DNA of 64,000 bases. It comes from Pseudomonas beijingensis. Its GTDB lineage: Bacteria; Pseudomonadota; Gammaproteobacteria; Pseudomonadales; Pseudomonadaceae. The notes under the pieces were generated by a model. It was not told where the DNA came from and did no database searches. It was given only the letters and a program-made list of their open reading frames with translations. Position 1 is the first letter of the stretch; the number at the start of each line of letters is the position of its first letter. Below are positions 31,485-39,185 of this stretch, piece by piece. Made by a program: the position numbers and the translations under genes. The DNA lies in contig NZ_CP117425.1 of the NCBI RefSeq assembly GCF_030687295.1, positions 1,120,001 through 1,184,000 of the forward strand, given 5' to 3'.

Positions 31485-33392
31485 ATGCCTGCCTATCAAC
31501 GCAGTGCCATGCGCGTAGCGCTGCTTTACCTCGTGTTGTCAGTCGTCTGGCTGCAGCTGATTGGTTATTTATTGAGCAGTTTCTTCGATCAATTCGCCGA
31601 CAGGCAGCGCTGGCTCCTGATCAATGGTTATGCCTGGATCCTGCTCAGCGCCGGGCTGATCTTCCTGGCCCGGGCACGGATCTCGCGGTTTTTCGCCAAG
31701 GGCGAGCACGGCGCCGATCGCGAGCGCCTGCGCCAGGCCGCCGCCGTCTTCGATTGCACCCGCGAAGGGGTGTTGGTGACGGACCACAACGGCCTGATCG
31801 TGCATGTGAATCGGGCCTTCATGGCGATCACCGGTTATGCCCGGGACGAAGTACTGGGCCAGCGCCCCAACCTGTTCAAGTCTGGTCGCCATGGGCCGGA
31901 TTTCTATCGCGACATGTTTGCCGCGCTGGACAACCTGGGCGAGTGGAGTGGTGAAATCTGGAATCGGCGTAAAAGTGGTGAGATCTACCCACAATGGCAG
32001 ACGATCCGCGTCATTCGCGACGAAAACGGCCGGATCAGCCATTATGTGGCGGTGTTTTCTGACATCAGCGCCCTCAAGGATTCCGAGCATGAGCTGGCGT
32101 ACCTGGCCCACCACGATCCGCTGACAGGCTTGCCCAACCGCCTGCTGTTTTCCGACCGTACCGAGCAGGCCCTGACGTCGTCGCAGTTGCACAAGCGTGG
32201 CTGTGCGCTGTTGCTGGTGGACCTGGATCACTTCAAGAACATCAATGACAGCCTGGGCCACAATGTGGGCGATGAGTTGCTCAAAGGCGTGGCCGAGCGA
32301 TTTCGCGGGCTGTTTGCGCCGGGCGTGACCCTGGCGCGGCTGGGGGGCGACGAATTTGCGCTGCTGGTGGAAAACTGCTCCCAGCCCGATCAGGCCGCGG
32401 CGTTGGCCCGGCGCATCCTCGACGCCTTGAAAGAACCGCTGCGGTTCGATGAGCACGCGTTGTTCATCAACGCCAGCATCGGCATCAGCCTGTTTCCCGG
32501 CGATGCCCTGAACGCCGGGCAACTGTTGCGCAATGCCGACTCGGCGCTGTTCAAGGCCAAGAGCGCCGGACGCGATGGCTACGCCTTGTACACCGAAGAG
32601 CTCACTGCCCACGCGCAGCAACGGGTCGAGATTGCCTTCGAGCTGCGTCGCGCACTGCAGCAGCAGGAGTTGCGCGTTCATTACCAACCGGTACACGACT
32701 TGGCGAGTAGCCGTCTGGTCGGTGTCGAGGCGCTGGTGCGCTGGGAGCATCCCACGCGGGGGCTGGTGTCGCCGGCCGAGTTCATTCCCATCGCCGAGCG
32801 AACCGGTCTGATTGCCCAGATCGATGCCTGGGTTATGGACCAGGCCTGCCGGCAGATGTGTCGGTGGCAGCAGGCGGGCGTGGCGTTGGCGTTCGTCGCG
32901 GTCAACGTCTCGAGTCGGCTGTTTGCCCATCGTGAGTTGTATGAGCAGGTCGCGCAGGTGTTGCACGACACGGGCCTGGATCCGGCCTGCCTGGAATTGG
33001 AAGTGACGGAAAGCGCGGTGATGGAAGACCCGGAGGTGGCGCTGGAGCAGATGCATCGCCTGCGGGAGTTGGGCGTGCGCCTGGCCATCGACGATTTCGG
33101 CACGGGTTATTCGTCGTTGCTGCGGCTTAAGCGTTTGCCGGTGCAGAAGCTGAAGATCGATCAGGGTTTTGTCGCGGGGTTGCCGTGGGATGAGGATGAT
33201 GCGGCGATCGTCCGGGTGATCATTGCCTTGGCCCACAGCATGGGTATGCAGGTGCACGCCGAGGGCATCGAGCAGCGTGAGCAGGCGGTGTTTTTGCTTG
33301 GACTGGCGTGTGAGTTGGGGCAGGGTTACTGGTTTGGCCGGCCGATGGTGGCGGCGCAGTTGGATTGGGATCGGGCGCCGGTTATTGCTTGA
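31485..33392 (+). CDS. Membrane PAS-GGDEF-EAL c-di-GMP enzyme
   Basis: This protein of about 635 residues has two N-terminal membrane helices (ALLYLVLSVVWLQLIGYLL; WLLINGYAWILLSAGLIFL). A PAS domain follows, then a GGDEF domain with an intact GGDEF motif (RLGGDEFALLV). The EAL domain has the motif EALVRW, the catalytic loop DDFGTGYSSL and the later HAEGIE. Both output domains look active, so net synthesis or breakdown of c-di-GMP cannot be predicted. Start options are ATG 31473 and 31485; AAGGA at 31467-31471 is too close to the first, so 31485 is used. Confidence 0.88.
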   Translation: MPAYQRSAMRVALLYLVLSVVWLQLIGYLLSSFFDQFADRQRWLLINGYAWILLSAGLIFLARARISRFFAKGEHGADRERLRQAAAVFDCTREGVLVTDHNGLIVHVNRAFMAITGYARDEVLGQRPNLFKSGRHGPDFYRDMFAALDNLGEWSGEIWNRRKSGEIYPQWQTIRVIRDENGRISHYVAVFSDISALKDSEHELAYLAHHDPLTGLPNRLLFSDRTEQALTSSQLHKRGCALLLVDLDHFKNINDSLGHNVGDELLKGVAERFRGLFAPGVTLARLGGDEFALLVENCSQPDQAAALARRILDALKEPLRFDEHALFINASIGISLFPGDALNAGQLLRNADSALFKAKSAGRDGYALYTEELTAHAQQRVEIAFELRRALQQQELRVHYQPVHDLASSRLVGVEALVRWEHPTRGLVSPAEFIPIAERTGLIAQIDAWVMDQACRQMCRWQQAGVALAFVAVNVSSRLFAHRELYEQVAQVLHDTGLDPACLELEVTESAVMEDPEVALEQMHRLRELGVRLAIDDFGTGYSSLLRLKRLPVQKLKIDQGFVAGLPWDEDDAAIVRVIIALAHSMGMQVHAEGIEQREQAVFLLGLACELGQGYWFGRPMVAAQLDWDRAPVIA

Positions 33393-33416
33393 TCGTCCGT
33401 GGTATTGGTGTTGGTC

Positions 33417-33468
33417 GAGTACATATCCGTTGCTGCGGTAACGGCGGCTTAGGGTTCCGCCCTTACGG
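33417..33468 (+). repeat. Long Pseudomonas intergenic repeat, fragment 1
   Basis: This begins GAGTACATATCCGTTGCTGC and includes TTAGGGTTCCGCCCTTACGG. It is the 5' part of a long intergenic repeat that I recognise from other pseudomonads. It is cut inside the CCGCC-CTTAC-GGCGG hairpin by the IS4 element. CCCTTACGG at 33460-33468 is one copy of the target duplication. Fragments 2 and 3 are at 34879-34937 and 36281-36510. Confidence 0.75.
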
Positions 33469-34878
33469 CCATCCCTTTCAAGGTCTTTTCGTTTTGGCGG
33501 CCTTGATTACCCGGTCCGTTGAAACATGTGCATCCGCAGTGCCTTGCACCCATGTTTTGGGTTTAGGCACCTTGGGGCCCCGGGATTTTTCGCAACTTGT
33601 TTTGGTTGGATGTTTCTGGCCAGTTCCAACAGCGCTGGGCCAGTTTTCCAGAGGTATGACGGGAAGACATTCCGAGGGCAGCGCAATTTGCAGGCCTTCA
33701 TAACCCTGGACCTGAACCGCCAAGGATAGGTTGAGGCTTCCAGCCGTCAGGCTGGGAAGCCTGCTGGGCTTGCTCGACGCTTCGTTTGAGTACGGCAGGA
33801 CGTTGTAGGCCAACACCGCAGTAGCGAACCCGAGCAACGCAGCCTTTGGGCTACCAAGGGTTTCGATTTCACTCTCCAGGATTGTTTCCAGTCGCTGGAA
33901 CATGCCTTCAATGCTCCAGCGGCGGCGATAGAGTTCCGCGATCTGCTGCGCGCTGACGCTTTCAGGCAGGTTGCTCCAGAACATCAAGCTGCTGTCACCC
34001 GAGTCTGTTGGCGAATGAAGCGTCAGTTCGACACGCCGACACTGATAACCGCCTCTGACCTGAATGATCTGCTCACGCACAGTGCCCGCGTCCACAGGCA
34101 CGGGTTCTTGCCAATGCCCCTCTTGAATCAAGCGTGGATGCTTGGCTTGTTGACGAATGACAAAGGAGGTTTTGACCTGTTCGCAAGCCTCCATGACCGG
34201 GAGCGTGCAATAGAGTCGATCAGCCAGCCACACCTGGCCCGGCTCGGCATCCGCCAAGAGAGGCAGCACGCAAACACGCTCGCTTGCGTAGGCATCTTCA
34301 CATGCCTGCAGGTCGATGACTTGATCCAGGTCGGGGTCGTAGACAACCACCGAAAACCCGGGCCGAGCGGCGCCGCGCTCGTGGCGTAAAGCCCCCAGTC
34401 GTTTCTCAGTGGATGCCAAGTGATTACCGTCCACCACCCGAACCTGCCAACCCGGCAACATCGTCGTGCAACCCAACTCCTTGATGGTTGGAGCCAGGCG
34501 CTGCGCACAGCCCGTGACCAGGGCGCGCAACAAAGCTGGCTCGGTACGACTGATCTTGTCGTAGAGGGCCGCCAGGCTGACAGGAAGATCTTCCAGTTGC
34601 CGCGCCGCGGCGTGCAGGGATGGCTTCAAACCCAATGAAACAAGGGACATCAGCTTGATGATGGTCGAGAACAGTAGCTCACGAGAATACTGCCGTTGCC
34701 GATGTTCTTCGAAAACCTGATCGACCCACTCAGGAGCAATAGCGTGCTCCAGCGCCAATTTGGCCATAACGCTGGCAGGTGCTTTTTTCTCGAAACGCTC
34801 CAGAACATCGGCCCACATCGTTCGGGTATCCCTGATAGAAACTTCAGGGGATTTTACCTAAGACCTTGAAAGGGATGG
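33469..34878 (-). mobile_element. IS4-family insertion sequence, complete
   Basis: This 1410-bp element has perfect 19-bp terminal inverted repeats (CCATCCCTTTCAAGGTCTT at 33469-33487 and its complement at 34860-34878). It is flanked by a 9-bp direct repeat CCCTTACGG (33460-33468 and 34879-34887). One transposase gene fills it. Intact ends, a perfect target duplication and an intact ORF suggest a recent and possibly active insertion. Confidence 0.92.
33478..34818 (-). CDS. IS4-family transposase
   Basis: This 446-residue DDE transposase has a first Asp in VVDGNHL, a second in LADRLYC, and the YREK-type signature of the IS4 family in YRRRWSIEGMFQ (catalytic Glu). It has an N-terminal helical domain and a Lys/Pro-rich C-terminal end. 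The gene reaches to within 9 bp of one inverted repeat. It has no frameshift or stop. Confidence 0.93.
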   Translation of the reverse strand: MWADVLERFEKKAPASVMAKLALEHAIAPEWVDQVFEEHRQRQYSRELLFSTIIKLMSLVSLGLKPSLHAAARQLEDLPVSLAALYDKISRTEPALLRALVTGCAQRLAPTIKELGCTTMLPGWQVRVVDGNHLASTEKRLGALRHERGAARPGFSVVVYDPDLDQVIDLQACEDAYASERVCVLPLLADAEPGQVWLADRLYCTLPVMEACEQVKTSFVIRQQAKHPRLIQEGHWQEPVPVDAGTVREQIIQVRGGYQCRRVELTLHSPTDSGDSSLMFWSNLPESVSAQQIAELYRRRWSIEGMFQRLETILESEIETLGSPKAALLGFATAVLAYNVLPYSNEASSKPSRLPSLTAGSLNLSLAVQVQGYEGLQIALPSECLPVIPLENWPSAVGTGQKHPTKTSCEKSRGPKVPKPKTWVQGTADAHVSTDRVIKAAKTKRP

Positions 34879-34937
34879 CCCTTACGGCGGGTCACTTTTG
34901 AAGAGCCCGGAAGCCGGCCCAGTCAAAAGTAACCAAA
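34879..34937 (+). repeat. Long Pseudomonas intergenic repeat, fragment 2
   Basis: This is the middle piece of the interrupted repeat: the target duplication copy CCCTTACGG, then CGGGTCACTTTTGAAGAGCC, and the end AAAAGTAACCAAA. It lies between the IS4 and IS1111-type elements. Joined to fragment 1 it restores the hairpin CCGCCCTTACGGCGG. Confidence 0.8.
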
Positions 34938-35178
34938 TGTATGGTCAGCCCATCTCCTGCAACCACGGGCGATGAGCGGTAAAGCATGCTTGCACTAATG
35001 TATCCGGGCTCCTAGTCGGCAATTTGCCGCCTGGCCCTTGATGAGTAGTCGCTCCTGCCTGTCCTTGAAAAACGCTTCAGCTTCGAAAGCTGTTTTGCTT
35101 ACCAGGTTCTCAGGCAGGATTTGAGCTGTTTATCGTCATCATCGCTGTCGTCGCAAAAGCCGGTAGTGTGGGTTTCGG
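34938..35178 (-). ncRNA. Candidate bridge/seek RNA region of the IS1111-type element
   Basis: This is non-coding DNA between the transposase stop and the element end, where related elements encode a guide RNA. It holds hairpins such as CAGCTTTCGAAGCTG (35079-35093) and GGCGGCAAATTGCCG (35018-35032). The 10-mer CGCTCCTGCC at 35050-35059 is identical to the target flank at 36282-36291, as expected for a target guide. Transcription and exact ends are not visible; the call is an inference. Confidence 0.5.
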
Positions 35179-36200
35179 TCAAGCCCTGGACTGGGTGTTG
35201 TAGCTTCCTCCGTGAACTAAAACGGCCCACACGATTCTTGCCAACTTATTGGCTAGGGCGCAGGCGACCTTGTTTGGATGTTTTCGTGTCAGCAAGTCCC
35301 TGCACCAACTTCCCAGAGCATCATTGCGCTTGTCGATGCGCACCAGGACCGCCCGAGAGCCTTGAACCATCAGCTTTCGAAGGTATTTATCACCTCGCTT
35401 ACTGATGTTCAAAAGGACTGTTGATCACCCGTTGAATACTGCCTCGGCACCAGGCCCAATGAAGCGGCGAAGTCTCGCGCTGAGCGAAAATTGGAAGCGT
35501 CCCCGATGTCGGCCAGCAGCGCACTAGCGATGATTGGGCCGATGCCGGGGATGCTCATCAGCCGGGTTCCCGCGTCATCAGCACCCACCTGCTCTTTAAT
35601 CGTACGATCAACCGCCTTGATTTCGTCGGTGAGCCGTTTGGTCTCTTCTGCCAAATGCTCAATGAAGTCCTTCAACTGTTGCGGCAAGTCTGCGGCCGGG
35701 TCGTCCAAAATTTGATGAATCTGATTCATCGCAGCTTTTGTCGCAGGTAACTCAATTCCGAACTCAAGCAAGAACCCGTGAATGCGATTGATTGTTTGAG
35801 TCCTCTGGACGATTAAGGCTTCGCGAAGACGATGTTGCGTCGATAGAAGCTGTTGCTCAACAGTCTTGATGGCAACGTAGTGTGTCCTGGGACGGGAGGC
35901 AGCTTCGCAGATGGCCTCAGCGTCGATGTAGTCGTTTTTATTGCCTCTGACGTAGGGTTTCACATGCTGCGGGGCAATCAATTTCACTTGATGGCCGAAG
36001 GATCTGAGCTTCCTTGCGAGCCAGTGTGAACCGCCGCATGACTCCATCACTATGGTGCAGGGTTCGAGCTTTGCAGCGAACTCAAGTAGCCGCTTACGAT
36101 TGAATTTTTTGCGTAGGACTTCCTTGCCTTTGGCGTCGTGCCCTACGAGATGGAAGGTGTGTTTCCCGATATCCAGGCCGATTAGCTTCAAGGGTTCCAT
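35179..36200 (-). pseudogene. IS110-family (IS1111 group) transposase, frameshifted
   Basis: This DEDD transposase of about 340 residues is in two frames. The first part (263 residues, 36200-35409) has the RuvC-like DEDD domain (LIGLDIGKHTFHL, TIVMESCGG, NDYIDAEAI) and the transposase_20 domain (SIPGIGPIIASALLADIG). The second part resumes near 35412 with LLNISKRGDKYLRKLMVQGSR. One base appears to be missing at about 35412-35425 (CAGTCCTTTTGAAC; another C or T would restore QSLLNISKRG). The element itself is otherwise complete. The lesion may be real decay or a read error. Confidence 0.88.
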
Positions 36201-36280
36201 GAGAGGTCTCCTTCAGGTAAGTGAGAGCCCCGGTCAGTTTAGATTTACCGGGACTCCCACACGGGCTGACCATCTCATTA

Positions 36281-36528
36281 ACGCTCCTGCCCCACCACTC
36301 GGCACCTCGCCCTAGGCTCGGTGTGCCCTCACTCCGGCATTGCTCCGTGGGCCCGCCGCGAAGGGCCATCCATGGCCCAGCGCGGCTATCCCGGCATCCA
36401 TGCCGGGATGCCCACTCCACAATGCCTGCGTTCGGCCATCGTGGTTGACGGGGCGCTGAGATCAACGTCCACCCCACCACGAGGCGGCCTGAGAGCCGAC
36501 CTGGTTCTTGGGGAGACCGCGTTCCCCC
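36281..36528 (+). repeat. Long Pseudomonas intergenic repeat, fragment 3
   Basis: This continues the repeat after the IS1111-type element: ACGCTCCTGCCCCACCACTC, then a CTAGGCTCGGTGTGCCCTCA segment and the CGCGAAGGGCCATCCATGGC segment. It includes a long palindrome ATCCCGGCATCCATGCCGGGAT near 36391-36412. It ends near GTTGACGGGGCGC (about 36446-36458), after which the DNA is unique until the REPs start at 36529. No gene is supported here; the ORFs do not resemble proteins. Confidence 0.7.
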
Positions 36529-36752
36529 TGTGGGAGCGGGCTTGCTCGCGAAGGCGGCCTTACAGTCGGCCTATCTGTACCCCGATCCAACTGTGGGAGC
36601 GAGCTTGCTCGCGATGGGGCCGTATCAGCTTGCATCGATAGTGCCTGATACACCGCCATCGCGAGCAAGCTCGCTCCCACAGTTGTTTTGTGTCGACTGC
36701 TATATCCGCGACAACCCACTTCCCCTGTGGAGCGAGCTTGCTCGCGATGGCG
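36529..36752. repeat. Cluster of four REP palindromes
   Basis: Units lie at about 36529-36556, 36592-36618, 36656-36682 and 36725-36752, of the TGTGGGAGCGAGCTTGCTCG family in mixed orientation. They fill the space between the IS-containing repeat and the end of the DUF3077/DUF6124-like gene. Confidence 0.9.
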
Positions 36753-36757
36753 CCGGC

Positions 36758-37165
36758 TCAGCCTGCATCAATGCAATGCTTTACACCCTTGGTGCCAGGC
36801 GCCGCCGCCTCCTTTGTTTCCAAATGATCCAACGCCCGCTCAACCAACAACTGCACCCCATCGGCCATGCGGCTGATCGCCAGGGCGATGCAGCGGCGTG
36901 AGTCGTCCACGTCGTCAGCCAGGTCGGCGGCGATGGTGCTGATGGAGAGCAGGTCTTCGGAGGCGTTGGCGAGCAGGGTTTCGGTGTCTATGTGGGGGGA
37001 CACGATGAAGAGTTGGTTTTTGTCAGGTTCGGGCGGTGAGGCGGGCTTGGGGTTGAGGTAGTAGTCGAGGGCGCGGGTGGCGGCGTCATCGAGCTTTTTT
37101 TCTTCCTGCGCTTGGACGCGGGATTTGTGGCCGCTTTGCGGCGGATTCGGTGAATGCTTGACCAT
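36758..37165 (-). CDS. DUF3077/DUF6124-like Pseudomonas protein
   Basis: This 135-residue protein starts MVKHSPNPPQSGHKSR. It has a proline-rich N-terminus with the family-like segment KLDDAATRALDYYLNP. A helical C-terminal half follows (LLANASEDLLSISTIAADLA, then ALAISRMADGVQLLVERALD). The family is common and multicopy in pseudomonads, and its function is unknown. ATG 37165 matches the usual family start; the frame continues upstream through the structured leader. There is no good Shine-Dalgarno, since TACATAAAT precedes the ATG. Leader structure may therefore control translation. Confidence 0.75.
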   Translation of the reverse strand: MVKHSPNPPQSGHKSRVQAQEEKKLDDAATRALDYYLNPKPASPPEPDKNQLFIVSPHIDTETLLANASEDLLSISTIAADLADDVDDSRRCIALAISRMADGVQLLVERALDHLETKEAAAPGTKGVKHCIDAG

Positions 37166-37400
37166 ATTTATGTACCAGAGTTGGAGTCGCCATCCTTTCG
37201 CTTGCATTCGAAGAGGTGGCAACTGTACGTAGGTGTGCAAGACCGGTCCGGTACCGCCGGCAGACCCGAAGGTCTCCCACGCACAATTGCCATAACGGAC
37301 GCGAGCATAAAAAAATGCTCGGTCAATAGCCATAAGCAATTACGTACCAGTCCGGACTTGCACGTCCGTGTCACCGTTTTTTGCGATGACGCACAGAGGT
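37166..37400 (-). promoter_or_regulatory. Structured 5' leader of the DUF3077/DUF6124-like gene
   Basis: The DNA before the gene can form several hairpins in the RNA. One is a 38-nt hairpin (37186-37223) pairing GTTGCC, CCT and TTCG with CGAA, AGG and GGCGAC. Another is GACC-TTCG-GGTC with a tetraloop (37263-37274), and a third is GAGCAT-TTTTT-ATGCTC (37302-37319). I recall similar leaders before other members of this gene family in Pseudomonas. The exact transcript start is not visible. Confidence 0.6.
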
Positions 37401-37542
37401 TAGCGGCGCTCGGGAACGCTGCCTAGTTCATGAACAGCCCTGCGTCGTGAAGGAAATATCCGAGGGTTTGGCAGGGAAAAAGCCCCCCAATTACCTCTGC
37501 CGTAGGACGTCGGCTACGTTTCGTGATTTTGGTTATATAAAA

Positions 37543-37567
37543 ATTCTTAAATAGTCTTTTTAAGAAT
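37543..37567. promoter_or_regulatory. AT-rich palindrome upstream of yezD-sbp
   Basis: The perfect 9-bp arms ATTCTTAAA and TTTAAGAAT are spaced by 7 nt, in an AT-rich stretch about 80 nt before yezD. It is a candidate operator for the sulfate uptake operon. CysB sites are AT-rich, but the match to a CysB consensus is not convincing by eye. Confidence 0.45.
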
Positions 37568-37646
37568 ATCTGCGCTTATCTAGTATTGCTCCCACGCCGC
37601 AAGCAGTGCCGCCCACTGCCAGGCATTCATTCAAAGGAGCAGCAGC

Positions 37647-37829
37647 ATGAGCGCATCTCTACGTAGCGTTGACGGCCAGGACGAAGCAACCATCTTGCGC
37701 GAGATCCAGAGCGCGTTGCGCGATCTGCGCTTTGGGGCAGTGGAAATCACCGTGCACAACGCCCAGGTGGTCCAGATCGAACGCAAGGAAAAATTCCGGC
37801 TGCAACAACCCAGTCATAAGCCGTCTTGA
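37647..37829 (+). CDS. YezD family protein (DUF2292)
   Basis: This small 60-residue protein carries the YezD-type core RFGAVEITVHNAQVVQIERK followed by a short basic tail. Members of the family sit beside sulfur-uptake genes in many bacteria and are thought to respond to sulfur starvation; their mechanism is unknown. A strong ribosome site AAAGGAG lies 8 nt before ATG 37647. It is the first gene before sbp, with a long hairpin between them. Confidence 0.88.
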   Translation: MSASLRSVDGQDEATILREIQSALRDLRFGAVEITVHNAQVVQIERKEKFRLQQPSHKPS

Positions 37830-37837
37830 AAAACAGA

Positions 37838-37908
37838 AGATCGCAGCCTTCGGCAGCTCCTACAGGGGGGACTTGATGTAGGTGCTGTCGAAGGCTGCGA
37901 TCTTTTTC
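37838..37908. repeat. Long inverted repeat between yezD and sbp
   Basis: Arms of about 25 bp, beginning AGATCGCAGCCTTCGGCAGC and ending GCTGTCGAAGGCTGCGATCT, surround about 20 nt. They are followed by TTTTT. This hairpin occurs elsewhere in pseudomonads. It could attenuate transcription between yezD and sbp or stabilise the yezD mRNA end. Confidence 0.75.
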
Positions 37909-37967
37909 AACAAGCCAAACGAATTTTCAGAAGCCATAAGAAAACCAGAATTCCAGGAGCTTTCACC

Positions 37968-38981
37968 ATGTCGTCCATTCGTCGTTATGCCCTGGCCGCG
38001 CTGGCCAGTGCTGTTTTTGCAGGTTCCGCCGTCGCCAAGGATTACGAGCTGCTCAACGTGTCCTACGACCCGACGCGCGAGCTTTACCAGGATTACAACG
38101 CCGAATTCGTCAGCTTCTGGAAGAAAGCGCACCCGGACGACAGCGTGAAGATCCAGCAGTCCCACGGTGGTTCGGGCAAGCAAGGCCGTGCGGTGATCGA
38201 TGGTCTGCGGGCCGACGTGGTGACCTTGGCCCTGGCCGGCGACATCGATGAAATCGCCAAGCTGGGCAAGTCGCTGCCAGCGGACTGGCAAACACGCCTG
38301 CCGGACGCGAGCACGCCTTACACGTCCACCATCGTGTTCCTGGTGCGCAAGGGCAATCCCAAGGGCATCAAGGATTGGGGCGATCTGATCAAGAATGACG
38401 TGTCGGTCATCACCCCGAACCCGAAGACCTCCGGCGGTGCGCGCTGGAACTTCCTCGCTGCCTGGGCCTACGGCCTGAAGGCCAACGGGGGGGACGAGGC
38501 CAAGGCCAAGGAATACGTGCAGGCGTTGTTCAAGCACGTGCCGATCCTCGACACCGGTGCCCGTGGCTCGACCATTACCTTCGTCAACAACGGTCAGGGC
38601 GACGTATTGCTGGCCTGGGAAAACGAAGCCTTCCTGGCGCTCAAAGAAGACGGTGGCGCCGATAAGTTCGACATCGTCGTGCCGTCGCTGTCGATCCTCG
38701 CCGAGCCGCCGGTGGCGGTGGTGGACAAGAACGCCGAGAAAAAGGGTAATGCCGAGATCGCCGAGGCATACCTCAAGCACCTGTACAGTCCGGCCGGCCA
38801 GGAAATCGCCGCGAAAAACTACTATCGCCCGCGTGACAAGGACGTGGCCGCCAAGTACGCCCGGCAATTTCCGAAGGTGGAACTGGTGACCATTGACAAG
38901 GACTTCGGTGGCTGGAAAAACGCGCAGCCGAAGTTCTTTAATGATGGCGGCGTGTTCGACCAGATCTATCAGGCGCAGTAA
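37968..38981 (+). CDS. sbp: Sulfate ABC transporter substrate-binding protein
   Basis: This periplasmic protein binds sulfate (possibly thiosulfate) and delivers it to CysTWA. It is 337 residues with a signal peptide ending [10 protein letters not shown]. Family features are the N-terminal [18 protein letters not shown], the sulfate-contacting QSHGGSGKQ loop, and the [10 protein letters not shown] helix start. AGGAG precedes ATG 37968. cysT, cysW and cysA follow after a REP pair. Expression is expected to rise on sulfur limitation through CysB. Confidence 0.95.
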   Translation: MSSIRRYALAALASAVFAGSAVAKDYELLNVSYDPTRELYQDYNAEFVSFWKKAHPDDSVKIQQSHGGSGKQGRAVIDGLRADVVTLALAGDIDEIAKLGKSLPADWQTRLPDASTPYTSTIVFLVRKGNPKGIKDWGDLIKNDVSVITPNPKTSGGARWNFLAAWAYGLKANGGDEAKAKEYVQALFKHVPILDTGARGSTITFVNNGQGDVLLAWENEAFLALKEDGGADKFDIVVPSLSILAEPPVAVVDKNAEKKGNAEIAEAYLKHLYSPAGQEIAAKNYYRPRDKDVAAKYARQFPKVELVTIDKDFGGWKNAQPKFFNDGGVFDQIYQAQ

Positions 38982-39056
38982 GCTGAAACACGCCTGAATA
39001 AGCTGATTACAGTTGCAAAGCTAAAGCCGGACACCGAATTTGTGGTGAGGGGATTT

Positions 39057-39143
39057 TGTGGGAGCAAGGCTTGCCCGCGATGGATGCGATGCGGTCGTTC
39101 AGCAACCGAGTCGCCTCTATCGCGGGCAAGCCTTGCTCCCACA
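39057..39143. repeat. REP pair between sbp and cysT
   Basis: The inverted units TGTGGGAGCAAGGCTTGCCC and GGGCAAGCCTTGCTCCCACA are about 40 nt apart. Located inside the sulfate operon, it can lower expression of the permease genes relative to the more abundant binding protein. Confidence 0.88.
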
Positions 39144-39185
39144 CAGTCTTGCTTCCATGTTTAGTGTTTTTAACCAAGGACCTTT

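Larger units (their letters stand above)
34938..36280 (-). mobile_element. IS1111-type (IS110 family) insertion sequence
   Basis: This element of about 1343 bp has its boundaries set by the interrupted long repeat. It has the sub-terminal inverted repeats typical of the IS1111 group: ATGGTCAGCCC at 34941-34951, 3 nt from one end, and GGGCTGACCAT at 36263-36273, 7 nt from the other. The transposase gene (minus strand) leaves about 240 nt of non-coding DNA on its 3' side (34938-35178), where IS1111-type elements encode their guide (bridge/seek) RNA. The transposase is frameshifted. Confidence 0.85.

Noticed and set aside
31428..31499. Longer N-termini for both desA (minus strand) and the GGDEF-EAL gene (plus strand)
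   Set aside because: The extensions overlap each other in the shared promoter region and lack ribosome sites. The conserved starts lie further inside each gene.
36281..36901. Open frames across the long repeat and REP cluster
   Set aside because: They consist of repeat DNA, and the translated REP peptides (such as ERACSRW) recur wherever the repeat occurs.
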